From NCBI RefSeq assembly GCF_001187785.1, contig NZ_CP012154.1:3156501-3220500 (forward strand): a DNA stretch of 64,000 nucleotides. The letters run 5' to 3'. The DNA is from Wenzhouxiangella marina (GTDB lineage: Bacteria > Pseudomonadota > Gammaproteobacteria > Xanthomonadales > Wenzhouxiangellaceae). Below are positions 8,069 to 17,613 of the stretch, piece by piece. Every line of letters starts with the position of its first letter. Within the stretch, counting starts at the first letter, position 1. A model generated the notes under the pieces. That model was not told where the DNA came from, did not search any database, and was given only the letters and a program-made list of their open reading frames with translations. The translations under genes and the position numbers were made by a program.

Positions 8069-9745
8069 CTACTCGCTACCCGGGTCCGCTTCGACACGTG
8101 GCGCCTGCATTTCCTGACCGCCCTGGAACAGGGTCAGGCTCGAGGCCGGACCGGTCTCGGGCAGTTCGAAAGTGATGTCCGCCCCGACCTGGGTGCTGAA
8201 GAAGCGCGTCGGGGACTCGGCGTCCATCCGTATCGCCGGCTGACCGGTGGCCTGGATCTCGAGCTGGCCCTCGTTCACACGCGCGCTCATGATGAACCCG
8301 GGCATCAGCTCATAGTCGCCGATCAGGCGCTCGAGCTGGGCCACGGGCACCTCGATCGCCTGGCGCGTCTGGACTTCATCGCTGATCTTCTCGGCACGCT
8401 CCGGCTCGCCCCCCCAACCAGAATGCAGGGCCACAGCGACCACGCGGCCGGCCTCGTCGCGCTCGATCGAGAACCAGCTCAGGGATCGATCGAAGCGCAG
8501 GCGATCGTCCGCGATCGGTTGCACGGTGAAGGGGCGTCCGCCGTTGCGCTGGCTGATCAGGGCAGCTTCCTCCACCACCAGGGTACGCACTTCGGTCTCG
8601 TTGATTCGATAGGTTCCCTGCAGGGCGGCCAGCTGCTCGCTGGACCATTCCACGGCCTCTTCTTCCAGGGGATAGGCCCGATCAAGGGCCAGCGCCGCCA
8701 GGCGGAGGCTCATGTCCTGGGCGCTCCAGTCCGGGCTGTCGGTGTTGTTGAGGACAACCACCGACAGCCTCGTCTCGGGCAGATAGAGCGCCTGGGTACT
8801 GAAACCGAAGATGCCGCCCCCATGGGTCAGGGCCGGCTGACCCTGCCATTCCTGCACCACGATACCGAATCCGTAGTTGGCCTCGACGGCCGCCCCCTCG
8901 GGCGTGATCATTCGCGAATGGAGTTCGGCGTTCAGCACCCGGCCTCCGTGCAGGGCCCGCTGCCAGCGATCGACGTCGGCTGCCGTCGCCAGCAGTGCGC
9001 CGGCCGCGTGCGGCTGGGTCATCGACAGCATCGGCGCCGGTGAGAGCGAATCGCCGGTGCCGGTGTAGCCCTCGACGCGCCCCGGCACCAGTTCGGAATC
9101 ACCGTAGGCATCGGTTCGATCGATGCCGTTGGGCAGGAGCAGCCGCTCGCGCAGCACCTCGTTCCAGGGCTGACCGGTCACGGCTTCGATCACCGCACCC
9201 ACCAGGACGTAGCCGGAATTGTTGTAGGCAAAGCGCTCACCAGGCGCGAAATCCACCGGCTCATCGGCAAACACCGCCACCAGCGCCTCGGTGCTTAGAT
9301 CGGCGCGAATGCGCTCCGAGCCCATATAGCCTTCGATGCCGGTGTAGCTCTTGATCCCTGAGGTGTGATTGAGCAGCTGGGTGATGGTGACCTCGCCGAC
9401 CGGAAAGTCCGGGAGATACTTCGACAGCGGATCATCCAGGGCCACCTCGCCGCTCTCGACCAGGCTGAGCAGGGTGGCGGCGGCGTACTGCTTGGTGACC
9501 GAGGCGAGTCGGAAGACGTGATCGGGCTGGAGCGAAACGCCCAACTCCAGATCGGCCATCCCGACGGCGCCCTCGAACAGCACCTCGCCATCCCGGCTGA
9601 CGACGACGGCGGCACCCGGCTGATCCGCGGCATACGCGGATTCGAGCACGGCACGGGCCTGCTCGGCGAAGGAGCCCTCTGCCTGCACGAAGGAAGAAAC
9701 GGTCAACAGACCGAAAGCGAGGACCAGACCGACGGCTCGGTTCAT
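8069..9745 (-). CDS. Exported serine hydrolase of the beta-lactamase / class C PBP family
   Basis: The start is set at the ATG that opens a good signal peptide (MNRAVGLVLAFGLLTVSSFVQA), with AGGGACTCC-type spacing upstream; the frame stays open further but without a signal. The product has 558 residues. The catalytic core of about 330 residues carries the SxxK motif (ASVTKQY), the YxN motif (FAYNNSGYVLVG) and an HGG-type third motif (LTHGGGIFGF). About 190 residues follow that form a lipocalin-like beta domain common in EstB and D-aminopeptidase relatives. Substrates in this family include small esters, D-amino peptides and peptidoglycan fragments, so true beta-lactamase activity should not be assumed. 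It lies in a minus-strand run with the transglutaminase-TPR gene 91 bases upstream. Confidence 0.88.
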   Translation of the reverse strand: MNRAVGLVLAFGLLTVSSFVQAEGSFAEQARAVLESAYAADQPGAAVVVSRDGEVLFEGAVGMADLELGVSLQPDHVFRLASVTKQYAAATLLSLVESGEVALDDPLSKYLPDFPVGEVTITQLLNHTSGIKSYTGIEGYMGSERIRADLSTEALVAVFADEPVDFAPGERFAYNNSGYVLVGAVIEAVTGQPWNEVLRERLLLPNGIDRTDAYGDSELVPGRVEGYTGTGDSLSPAPMLSMTQPHAAGALLATAADVDRWQRALHGGRVLNAELHSRMITPEGAAVEANYGFGIVVQEWQGQPALTHGGGIFGFSTQALYLPETRLSVVVLNNTDSPDWSAQDMSLRLAALALDRAYPLEEEAVEWSSEQLAALQGTYRINETEVRTLVVEEAALISQRNGGRPFTVQPIADDRLRFDRSLSWFSIERDEAGRVVAVALHSGWGGEPERAEKISDEVQTRQAIEVPVAQLERLIGDYELMPGFIMSARVNEGQLEIQATGQPAIRMDAESPTRFFSTQVGADITFELPETGPASSLTLFQGGQEMQAPRVEADPGSE

Positions 9746-9836
9746 CAGGGACTCCTTGGGGGATTCAGGAATCCAGCCTAGAGAGAGACTCGGTCGAAGG
9801 CGCGTGCCGGAAGTCACTGCCCGGCCACGCAGCGTC

Positions 9837-10925
9837 TCAGTCCGGCCCCTTGTGCTTGTCCAGGCTGGCCTGCTGCCTCGAAGCCTCGGAAGATGCGTCG
9901 AGCCCGGCGGCACGCGCCAGTGCCCGGGCGGCTTCCGCTTCCTGGCCGAGTTCATAGAGGACGCGAGCCAGGCTGCGGTGGAAGCGCGGCTCATCGTCGT
10001 TCAGTTCGATGGCTCGAAGGTGAAATCGACGGGCGCGATCGAGCTCCGAGAGGTCCTCGTAGAAGCGTCCAAGGGCCCACTGGAACCAGGGATCGGAGGG
10101 ACGCAGACCGGTCAGATGACGCGCATGGTCTTCGGCCGCTCGGGGGCGACCCTGCGACCGTTCGAGCAAGACCAGGTTGAACAGGGTCGGCGCCGGGTCC
10201 TCGGCCAGCTCGAGGGCTCGCTGGAATTGCGCTCTCGCACGCTCGGGCCGCCCCAGGCGGCGCTCGATCACCCCGGCGGTGTTGTAGGCCGGTGCGAAGC
10301 CCGGATCCAGGGCGATGGCCTGAGCCACCCATTCAGCCGCCAGTTCGATGCGGGCCTCGCCCAGCAATTCCGCGGCGCGATTGTTGTAGAAATGCGCCAG
10401 CATGCGCTCGTCGCTGACCCGCCTGCCTCGGTAGGGCGAGGCCAGGCGCTGCGAGCGCAGGAAATCGGGGTCGAAGTCCACGGTCTTGCGGCTGCCCGGC
10501 GTTTCCACGCCGACGTTGACGTGCCCCACGTCGAAGATCAGGTCCTCGTCCTGACGCCAGGCCAGGGGCACGCGAACCTCCCGGGCATGGGCCTCGATGC
10601 CGAGGGCGCGAGCGGCACTGATGAACAGCAGGGTGAAACTCAGGCAATTCCCGCGCGCCTGAAACACGGTCTCGCGGACGCTGAAGGTAGGGCTGGCTTG
10701 ATACTGGAAACCGAAACCGCCCTGTTCGGAGATGAACTCGACCAGCAAGTCGACACGTCGCTCGGGACTGAGGGCCACGCCAGCAATCTCGGTCTGCAGA
10801 CGCTCGACCATCTCGGGGGGCAGGCGCAGGATCTCGTCGGCAGAAGGGGGGGAAGCGGCCAGCGAAGTCCGTGCCAGGCCGAGCAGCAAGCAGAGCATCA
10901 GTAGTGGGCAAACGATCCTCTTCAT
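9837..10925 (-). CDS. Exported transglutaminase-like protein with TPR repeats
   Basis: The product has 362 residues with a signal peptide (MKRIVCPLLMLCLLLGLARTSLAA). Residues about 60-165 form a transglutaminase-like fold with an intact Cys-His-Asp set: the Cys in ARGNCLSFTLLF, the His in DVGHVNVGV and the Asp in VDFDPDFL. Residues about 180-340 contain four to five TPRs (for example AIALDPGFAPAYNTAGVIERRLGRP, read as repeats rather than one unit). Bacterial proteins of this layout act in the periplasm as cysteine proteases or amidases; the substrate cannot be deduced. The gene lies alone between two minus-strand genes, with 91 bases to the serine hydrolase downstream. Confidence 0.85.
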   Translation of the reverse strand: MKRIVCPLLMLCLLLGLARTSLAASPPSADEILRLPPEMVERLQTEIAGVALSPERRVDLLVEFISEQGGFGFQYQASPTFSVRETVFQARGNCLSFTLLFISAARALGIEAHAREVRVPLAWRQDEDLIFDVGHVNVGVETPGSRKTVDFDPDFLRSQRLASPYRGRRVSDERMLAHFYNNRAAELLGEARIELAAEWVAQAIALDPGFAPAYNTAGVIERRLGRPERARAQFQRALELAEDPAPTLFNLVLLERSQGRPRAAEDHARHLTGLRPSDPWFQWALGRFYEDLSELDRARRFHLRAIELNDDEPRFHRSLARVLYELGQEAEAARALARAAGLDASSEASRQQASLDKHKGPD

Positions 10926-11017
10926 GACTGCAGTCTACTCCAGCGTCGACGAGGCTTGTTGACGCTGGCGAATGGCATGACCGGGGATCAGCTCACACAA
11001 GGCGGGCCGACCCACGA

Positions 11018-11581
11018 TCATTCTGCTGTCGTGGGCCGTGCAGCCCGGAAGAACAGGGCGGCGGAGATGAGCCAGGCCGCGATGAACAGGCCGTTGAGAA
11101 TCACGGTCTTGAGGACATCGCCGGGAACAGCGGCGATGCCGATGGCCAGCAACACGAACTGAGTTGCCGCCACCGCCAGCATCGTGCGAGCCATGCCGAC
11201 CGGTCGCAGACGGCTGGCCAGTGCGCCCAGCAGACCCATGGCAAAGATGGCCAGAAACCAGGCGTTGGCAGGATGGTCTTCAGCCCCCAGGATGCCGACG
11301 GCCAGATTGATCCAGAGCAGCAGCAGAGCGCTCGACAGGACCAGCACCCAGGCCAGCGCATAGCGGAGATCCTTGAACCGGGTCAAGGTCAGCTCCATGG
11401 CGAGCCCGGTCCCGCCGAGCATCAGCGCCGCCGCCAGGAAGTCCCGGCCCGTCCAGTTCACCTCATCGGTGAAGCGCATGGCGATCAGGGGCAGGATGAG
11501 CAGCAGGCCCGCCAGGGACCAGCCAACGGGCCGCCACGGGAATCGACCCAGTCGCTCCATCGTCGAGACCGATTGATCCAT
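11018..11581 (-). CDS. Multi-pass inner-membrane protein of unknown function
   Basis: The start at 11581 is chosen because GAAGGAG sits about 7 bases upstream; a longer frame to 11647 lacks a binding site. The product has 187 residues with six predicted membrane helices, a short cytoplasmic N-terminus (MDQSVSTMERLGRFPW) and a conserved-looking FTDEVNWTGRDFLAAALMLGG segment after helix 1. I do not recognise a named family; similar small six-helix proteins are annotated as hypothetical in related genomes. It stands alone between the transglutaminase gene and the M48 protease gene. Confidence 0.72.
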   Translation of the reverse strand: MDQSVSTMERLGRFPWRPVGWSLAGLLLILPLIAMRFTDEVNWTGRDFLAAALMLGGTGLAMELTLTRFKDLRYALAWVLVLSSALLLLWINLAVGILGAEDHPANAWFLAIFAMGLLGALASRLRPVGMARTMLAVAATQFVLLAIGIAAVPGDVLKTVILNGLFIAAWLISAALFFRAARPTTAE

Positions 11582-11740
11582 GTCCACACTCCTTCGAGCC
11601 TTCCACATTGTCCGAGGATAGTCTGCCCGGGATTCCTGGCACAGCACTGACCGGAAAATGGCAATTCGCAGGCAGATCCAGCCCAGGGACCGGCAATCGA
11701 AGCGGCTGAACGGTTGGACCTGAGAACGCGGCCGCCAGGC

Positions 11741-13609
11741 TCAGAACAGTCGCAGGCCTTCGCGCTCGATCCTCCTGGCCTGCGACTTGAGCTGACCCAT
11801 TCTGGGAATCAGCAGGAAGTCCAGATCGACGTTCATCTCGGCCACGACCTGCTCGGCCCATGAATTCGGTTTGGGCAGCAGACCCCTGGGCGTGATCGAG
11901 ATGACGTAGACCGGCACATCCGGAGCACTCGAGACCCACTTCTCCGCGATAAAGGCGTGCTTGATGCCGCCGATGGCCTTGAGCTGATCGGCGATGTCAT
12001 CGAGCTGGTCGCGGCCGAGCCCGCGCGGCGCCTGCAAGGTGTCCGATTCGAGAAGGACCGTGCGTTCGAACTGCGCCTGCTGGAAGCGATCGTAGGCCTG
12101 ATCGGTCTTGTCCTGCCAGACGGCGACCTCGGCGTTCTGCCCTTCGCGACGGTAGAGATCCTGAAGCGTCAGGCAGGCATCGAAGCCGTAGATGGCGTGT
12201 TCGGAAACGCGCCCGAGATGATCGATCGCGCGGGTCGCGTCGGCGTCGACCAGCAATCGTCCCAGGGCGAGATTGGCCACGGGCTGATCCGGCGCCCTGG
12301 CGAGCACCTGCTCGTAGAGCGCCAGGGCCGCCTCCGGCGCGACGGCCACCTCGGTCAACTGCGCTTTCTTCAGCAGCTCGGAAAGCTTCGGATCGTCCGA
12401 CATCGTCGCGCCCAGACGCTCGAGCTCCTTGCGCGCCGCTTCGGCCCGCTCGAAGCTCTCCTGCCAGGGGACAGCATTCTCCTCGACCCAGAGGCGGTCG
12501 AGAATGTCGAGCGCCGGCGGCAGAAAATCGCCCAGCCAACCCACCGCGGCGCTGTCGCCCTGTCGGCCGGCAAAGCGGGGGCGATGGCGCACGGCGGCCA
12601 GGCGATCGGACAGGCTCGGATGCGTATCCGCATAATCGGTCGGCAAGCGCATCTGTCGTTCGACGATGGTGTCGACACGGGCCTGCTCCGGGCGTTCCTC
12701 ATGGAAGAACGCCTCGAGCTTCGAGAAGGCATGCGCCTCGGGCTCGGATTCCCGGGAGGCCCGGTCGATCAGCGGCTGCCAGTAATCGCTCGAGGACCAG
12801 TCGGCCAGCACCTCGGTCGCCACCAGGGCCTCGGCCAGGGCCTGCGGTGATGCATAGTCCGCGCCGACGGCATCGGCCTCGAACTCGTTCTGCCGGGCCA
12901 GCGGGAAGCTCAACGCATCGAAGGCCGGCGTGTACCAGTCGAAGAACTTCCGGAAGACCGAGATCGCCCAGCCCTCCATGCGGTCGAAACCGGTCATGAC
13001 CCGATACCAGCTCATCCGGACGCGGTAGATCCAGTTGCCGAAGCGGGCGTGATTCCTGGCCAGATGGCCGGCCTCGTGGGCCAGGATGGCGCGCATCTGA
13101 TCGGGCGACAGGGCCAGCAGCATGGGCATGCCGAGCATCAGGACGTTTCTTGGCCAGCCAAGCACGCCGAGGCGTGGAATCTGCATGATGCCGGCGTTGA
13201 ATTCCGGCGTCAGGATCACCTCGTGCAGCCTGGGCAATTTCAAGTGCCGCGACAGCCGGTCGAGCTCTTCGAACAGCACCGGCGCCTGCCGCGCGGTCAC
13301 GAGCGCGCCGGAGGGGCGGTCGAAGGGCACGCTCAGGGCCCGGAACAGGACCCAGGCCAGGATCGGTAGCAGGAAGATGATCTTCGAGGCCAGCAGAAAG
13401 CCGATGAAAGCCGGAGCGACGAACATCAGGACCACACAGGCCAGGAACAGCAGCAGACTCAGGCCGATCAGGCCCCAGATCACGCCATAGCCCAGGCCCG
13501 CCATCAGCGCCACGCGCAACAGATAGCGCTGTGGCGAGGCCTGAAGCTGGTGCTCGGCCCGTTCGACCCGGCGCTCGAAATCCCGACGACGATCCGCCGT
13601 GCTCTGCAT
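11741..13609 (-). CDS. Membrane-bound M48 family zinc metalloprotease with TPR-like C-terminus
   Basis: The preferred start at 13609 has an AGGGGCAGGG-type binding site; an upstream ATG at 13654 does not. The product has 622 residues. Two membrane helices (about residues 32-62 and 70-90) precede a peptidase M48 domain with the HExxH zinc motif (ILAHEAGHLARNH) and the third ligand in EFEADAVGADYAS. The last 250 residues are helical and TPR-like (ALYEQVLARAPDQPVANLALGR), then a short beta region. HtpX/Ste24-like proteases of this kind work on misfolded or regulatory membrane proteins. Active-site residues are intact. It is monocistronic or loosely linked to neighbours. Confidence 0.9.
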   Translation of the reverse strand: MQSTADRRRDFERRVERAEHQLQASPQRYLLRVALMAGLGYGVIWGLIGLSLLLFLACVVLMFVAPAFIGFLLASKIIFLLPILAWVLFRALSVPFDRPSGALVTARQAPVLFEELDRLSRHLKLPRLHEVILTPEFNAGIMQIPRLGVLGWPRNVLMLGMPMLLALSPDQMRAILAHEAGHLARNHARFGNWIYRVRMSWYRVMTGFDRMEGWAISVFRKFFDWYTPAFDALSFPLARQNEFEADAVGADYASPQALAEALVATEVLADWSSSDYWQPLIDRASRESEPEAHAFSKLEAFFHEERPEQARVDTIVERQMRLPTDYADTHPSLSDRLAAVRHRPRFAGRQGDSAAVGWLGDFLPPALDILDRLWVEENAVPWQESFERAEAARKELERLGATMSDDPKLSELLKKAQLTEVAVAPEAALALYEQVLARAPDQPVANLALGRLLVDADATRAIDHLGRVSEHAIYGFDACLTLQDLYRREGQNAEVAVWQDKTDQAYDRFQQAQFERTVLLESDTLQAPRGLGRDQLDDIADQLKAIGGIKHAFIAEKWVSSAPDVPVYVISITPRGLLPKPNSWAEQVVAEMNVDLDFLLIPRMGQLKSQARRIEREGLRLF

Positions 13610-13705
13610 CACCCTGCCCCTGACATCCGATCGTGAAGCGTGACGGTCGGCCATCGCGACCGCCGAAGAATCTCGATCATAAACCGAAGCCCGGTACGAC
13701 CGCGG

Positions 13706-14434
13706 TCAGAGCCAGTCGCGTCGGCCCAGCCACCAGCAACCGATCAGAAGCAGCAGCACGCCGCCCACGGATCCGGTGACGATGGCCTGAAACGCCCGCT
13801 CAGGCGCGCTGGCCAGCACATTCGTCGGCAACAACCAGGGAAAGTAGATGCCCAGGCGAGCCGAGGTCGCCACCACGGCAAAGAAGGTGCCCGAGATCCC
13901 CAGCACCACCGGCACGGCGAAGCTGGAGAAGCGGAACGCGACGATGAACTGGATCGCCAGCACGAACAGACCCGCCAGCCACATCTTGCTCATCAGAGCG
14001 GCCAGCAGGCCGATCGGCAACGGCCCCTGGAGTGCCTGATCCGGCAGCAGCCAACCGCCCAGCAGCCCCCCAGCGAGAATGGCCAGGCCGACCAGCAGAC
14101 TGATCACCGCCATGAGCAGGGCCGCGAGCAGGGCCTTGGCCTGGAAGACCCTGGCTTTGGGCAACGGCAGGGTCAGCGACCAGGACCAGGCGCGCGGGCC
14201 GTGCTCGACCTGCGCCATCAGCGCCGTGAGCGCGGTGACCGCCATCGGCAACAGAAAGTAGGCCCAGATGGCAGCGCCACTCATCGCGACGCGTTCCCAG
14301 GCACCCGGCGAATTGCCGCTCAGAATCGTCGCCAGCAGCATGACGAAGATCATCCCGGGCACGGCAAGGACCAGCAGCGACACCAGGGAATGGCGGAGCT
14401 TGAGCGCCTCGACCCGGGTCAGACGGAGCATCAT
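13706..14434 (-). CDS. ABC-2 type transporter permease
   Basis: The product has 242 residues with six membrane helices, matching ABC-2 permeases that pair with a single-domain ATPase. Its start overlaps the stop of the ATPase gene by four bases (ATGA), so the two are translated together. The N-terminal amphipathic stretch LRLTRVEALKLRHSLVSLL is typical of this class. The exported or extracted substrate cannot be predicted; relatives act in drug export, bacteriocin immunity or envelope processes. Confidence 0.88.
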   Translation of the reverse strand: MMLRLTRVEALKLRHSLVSLLVLAVPGMIFVMLLATILSGNSPGAWERVAMSGAAIWAYFLLPMAVTALTALMAQVEHGPRAWSWSLTLPLPKARVFQAKALLAALLMAVISLLVGLAILAGGLLGGWLLPDQALQGPLPIGLLAALMSKMWLAGLFVLAIQFIVAFRFSSFAVPVVLGISGTFFAVVATSARLGIYFPWLLPTNVLASAPERAFQAIVTGSVGGVLLLLIGCWWLGRRDWL

Positions 14435-15387
14435 GCCGAGACCCGGCTTGCCTGGGCCTCATCGGCCAGGGGGGCCGATGCATCGGCCAGGCGTGTCTGG
14501 TCGAGAAAGACCGACTCCAGGGTCGGCCGCTCCATGCGCAAGCCGCTGACCGCGCAGCCCTGAGCCACCAGACGACGATTCAGGGCGGCCAGCTCCCAGG
14601 CGTCGAGATCGACCCTGGCCCGAACCTCGGAAGCGCAGGTCCGGGTCGTCCAACCCAGCTCCGACAGGACGGCCTCGACGCGATCCGGCGCCAGGCTGTC
14701 CACCACCAGCGTGGGAGGCACACAGGACTTGAGGGACTCGATCCGACCCTGAAACACCAGGCGGCCACGGTGGATCAGCGCGCAATGCTCGGCCGTCTGC
14801 TCGATTTCCGACAGCAGATGGCTCGACATCAGGATCGTCGCGCCGAACCGTTCCGGCAGCTCGCGGATCAGCCGGCGCATGTCTGCGATTCCGGCCGGGT
14901 CCAGGCCATTGGTCGGCTCGTCCAGAATCAGCAGGCGGGGTCGGCCGAGCAGCGAGCGAGCCAGGGCCAGGCGCTGGCGCATGCCCAGGGAATAGTGGCC
15001 GATGCGGCGATCCGCGGCTTCGCTGAGCTGCAGCAGGTCCAGTAGCTCAGGGATGGCCTTCCTGTCGCAATCCAGCGCCAGCGCGGCCAGCTCGAGCATG
15101 TCGCGGCCGCTGAGATTCGGGTAGAGCGCGGGCGTTTCGACGATGGCACCGACGCCGTTCAGGGCCTGCTCGCGTTGCCGCAGCAGATCAAGCCCATTGA
15201 TCCGGATCGAGCCCCTGCTCGGTCGGACCAGACCCAGCAGCATGCGGATGGTCGTGGTCTTCCCTGCGCCGTTCGGGCCGAGAAAACCGAACACGCTGCC
15301 CTCGGGCACGCGGAGGTCGATGGCGTCGACGGCGCGCTGGCCGGCGAAGTCGCGACCGAGTTGGCGGGTTTCGATCGAATAGGACAT
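14431..15387 (-). CDS. ABC transporter ATP-binding protein
   Basis: The product has 318 residues. Residues 1-220 form the nucleotide-binding domain with the Walker A motif (GPNGAGKTTT), signature region (YSLGMRQRLALARSL), Walker B (LLILDEPTNGLDP) and the switch His (MSSHLLSEIE). The last 90 residues form the accessory domain found in CcmA/BcrA-type ATPases. It is the first gene of a two-gene transporter operon; the permease follows with an ATGA overlap. The BcrA-like layout could fit peptide-antibiotic resistance, but that is a family-level guess. Confidence 0.92.
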   Translation of the reverse strand: MSYSIETRQLGRDFAGQRAVDAIDLRVPEGSVFGFLGPNGAGKTTTIRMLLGLVRPSRGSIRINGLDLLRQREQALNGVGAIVETPALYPNLSGRDMLELAALALDCDRKAIPELLDLLQLSEAADRRIGHYSLGMRQRLALARSLLGRPRLLILDEPTNGLDPAGIADMRRLIRELPERFGATILMSSHLLSEIEQTAEHCALIHRGRLVFQGRIESLKSCVPPTLVVDSLAPDRVEAVLSELGWTTRTCASEVRARVDLDAWELAALNRRLVAQGCAVSGLRMERPTLESVFLDQTRLADASAPLADEAQASRVSA

Positions 15388-15533
15388 GGCTGCTAACTGA
15401 CGGGCTTCCAGACGAGCGATTCAGGCTAGTGCCGGGGATGCCGCCCCACCAGTGCCAGAAGTCCATCCGATTGCCGCCATCGAGCCCTGGACTCAGGCCA
15501 GCATCGAGCCACTCCCCTGGCCATGCATGATGC

Positions 15534-16637
15534 TTATTCCACCACCACCCGATCGCGCCCGGCATCCTTGGCCTCGAAGACGCGGCGGTCGGCGGCGGCG
15601 AACAGATCCGTGGCCGCCCGGCCATCGACCCCGTACTCGGACACCCCCGCGCTGATGGTCACGGCCACGGCCTGCGATCCGATCCGGACCGGCGTCGACC
15701 GAATGGAGGCCGCGATGCGCTCGGCCAGCCGACCGGCCGCCCGGGCATCTAGACCGGGCACGATCATGGCCAGTTCCTCACCGCCCCAGCGCGCGACGAA
15801 GTCCTCCTCGCGCTGCGCCGCACGAATCAGTGCGGCGACGTGTTTCAGCGCCTCATCACCGGCGTGATGCCCGTGGGTATCGTTGAAATCCTTGAAGTGA
15901 TCGAGATCCATCAGCACCAGGGACAGGGCCTGACCCTGGCCCCGGGCCTGATCCATCGCGCGCATCAAGCGCTGGTTGAAATAGGCCCGCGTCGCCAGGC
16001 CGGTCAGTGGATCGAAGCCAGAGGCCCGCATCAAGCTGCGCGTTCGATTGACCACGCCCATGGCCAGGGCGGAGGCCGCGAGCATCAGCACCACTCGGGC
16101 CGTCTGGATGATCGCGTCATAGGTCGTGAAGTGCGTTTCGAACCAGTTGACCAGCAGGACCAGCAGCACCGCGTACTCGACCACCGCCAGCAGGCCCATA
16201 TAGAGGCACAGGCGCGTGTCGAAGCGCAGGCAGCTGGTCATGATCACCAGCAGGATCACCGCCCAGCCGGCCTGGCTGTGCAGCACGATCTCGGCCCTGC
16301 CCGCCATGGCGATGGCGAACAGGGTCAGCAGGATGATCGTGAGGTCGACGGTGCCGGTGACAAAGCCGATCGCCGTGCCGGCCGGTCGTTCGCGCAGGCG
16401 CCAGAGGACGATCAGAGCGAAGACCATCGCCGTGCCCGCCCCCGCCGCCGAGATCAGGATTTCCGGCGGCGCCTGCCAGCCCCGCGAAACCAGCCCACCC
16501 ACCGGCGCCATGCCGATCGCGAACCAGAAGGCCAGGCGCGTCCAGGCCACCAGACGCTCGCCACCGGCGCCGGCCTGGATCAGGGCCGGGTCCGGAGGCT
16601 CGAAGAAATTCTGGATCGACAGCAGGGCGCGCTTCAT
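15534..16637 (-). CDS. Integral-membrane diguanylate cyclase (GGDEF)
   Basis: The product has 367 residues: five to six membrane helices in residues 30-200 followed by a GGDEF domain with active site RWGGEEL. Five residues before it stands REED, a complete RxxD inhibitory site, so allosteric feedback by c-di-GMP is expected, unlike the TPR-linked cyclase earlier in the window. The domain start (RASGFDPLTGLATRAYFNQRL) and the DLDHFKDFNDTHGHHAGD metal-binding segment are standard. The membrane sensor part is not a named MASE type that I can identify. It stands alone, 146 bases from the ABC transporter operon. Confidence 0.92.
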   Translation of the reverse strand: MKRALLSIQNFFEPPDPALIQAGAGGERLVAWTRLAFWFAIGMAPVGGLVSRGWQAPPEILISAAGAGTAMVFALIVLWRLRERPAGTAIGFVTGTVDLTIILLTLFAIAMAGRAEIVLHSQAGWAVILLVIMTSCLRFDTRLCLYMGLLAVVEYAVLLVLLVNWFETHFTTYDAIIQTARVVLMLAASALAMGVVNRTRSLMRASGFDPLTGLATRAYFNQRLMRAMDQARGQGQALSLVLMDLDHFKDFNDTHGHHAGDEALKHVAALIRAAQREEDFVARWGGEELAMIVPGLDARAAGRLAERIAASIRSTPVRIGSQAVAVTISAGVSEYGVDGRAATDLFAAADRRVFEAKDAGRDRVVVE

Positions 16638-16774
16638 GCGGCCAGTATAGGCCCGGAACCCCCCTCAGCCATCGTGCAGAGGGTCGCCATGACCTATGGC
16701 CCTGGCGGACGGACGCCTTGCCGGTGAGACTGGACACACACTCCATTCAGACGACAAAGTCAAGGGGATGACCT

Positions 16775-17536
16775 ATGCGAAGCTCGACCATGGGAACCAG
16801 ACTGACGATCGCTTCGGTGCTCCTGTTCAGCACCCAAGCCCTCCTGGCCATGCAGGCATCGGACCCGGTCCTCACCGAGTTCCAGTCGGCCGAGGGCTTC
16901 GAATTCAGCGCCGAGGCAATGGCGCGCATCGATGAGATTCTGGACCGCACGCATGCAAGAGTTGCCGAGGATTTCCCCGCCCTGACCGCACCGGTCTCGG
17001 TCACCGTGGTGCCGGTGGACCGGCCAGCCCTGAACGCCCTCGGCGGCGTGACCGGCCGCGCCGACCGGCCCGATCAGCTGCTGATCGAAATCTCCTGGAC
17101 CTATCCCGAGGGCGTGATCGCGGCCGTCGAGGGCGAGCTGGCCAGCACCTTTGCCCATGAACTGCACCACACGGTGCGCGGCTGGGTGATGGAAGGCAAC
17201 CATTACGGCTACGGAATCCAGATCGCCGCCATCAACGAAGGCCTGGCCACCGTCTATGCCGAAGAACTGTTCGGCCGGACCAAGGCCGCCGATCAGCCAC
17301 CGGCCGAGGTGGCCGACTGGGCCGAGGAAGTGCTGGCCCTGCCGCGTGCGTCCGACTACGGCCAGTGGATGTTCAGCCACCCTGACGGCCGCGAAGCGAT
17401 CGGCTACCGTACCGGCCGCTGGGCGGTTCGGCAGGCCATGGCGCGCTCCGGCCTGGACATCGTGGCCCTGACCGAACGCACGCCCGACGCGATCTGGCGC
17501 CTGGCCGGCTTCGACTGGGACCGCCAGCTGCGCTGA
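16775..17536 (+). CDS. Exported DUF2268-type putative zinc protease
   Basis: The product has 253 residues with a signal peptide (about residues 1-26). The core shows the DUF2268 hallmark HExxH in STFAHELHHTVRG, preceded by LLIEISWTYPEG and followed by INEGLATVYAEELFG, where the Glu after IN is the expected third zinc ligand. DUF2268 members are predicted gluzincin-like metallopeptidases; substrates are unknown. The ATG has a nearby AAGGGG binding site. The gene is convergent with the amidohydrolase gene downstream. Confidence 0.82.
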   Translation: MRSSTMGTRLTIASVLLFSTQALLAMQASDPVLTEFQSAEGFEFSAEAMARIDEILDRTHARVAEDFPALTAPVSVTVVPVDRPALNALGGVTGRADRPDQLLIEISWTYPEGVIAAVEGELASTFAHELHHTVRGWVMEGNHYGYGIQIAAINEGLATVYAEELFGRTKAADQPPAEVADWAEEVLALPRASDYGQWMFSHPDGREAIGYRTGRWAVRQAMARSGLDIVALTERTPDAIWRLAGFDWDRQLR

Positions 17537-17613
17537 GCCGCCCCGGCCAGCCCGGCTCCGAGCCACGGCGGGTGATCAAGCGCCCCGCCGCGGTTCGGAC
17601 CAGGGCAGCGTCT

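Noticed and set aside
8069-9745. Annotation as a true beta-lactamase
   Set aside because: The SxxK/YxN/HGG set is shared with esterases and D-aminopeptidases, and the extra C-terminal beta domain fits those better. Resistance cannot be claimed.
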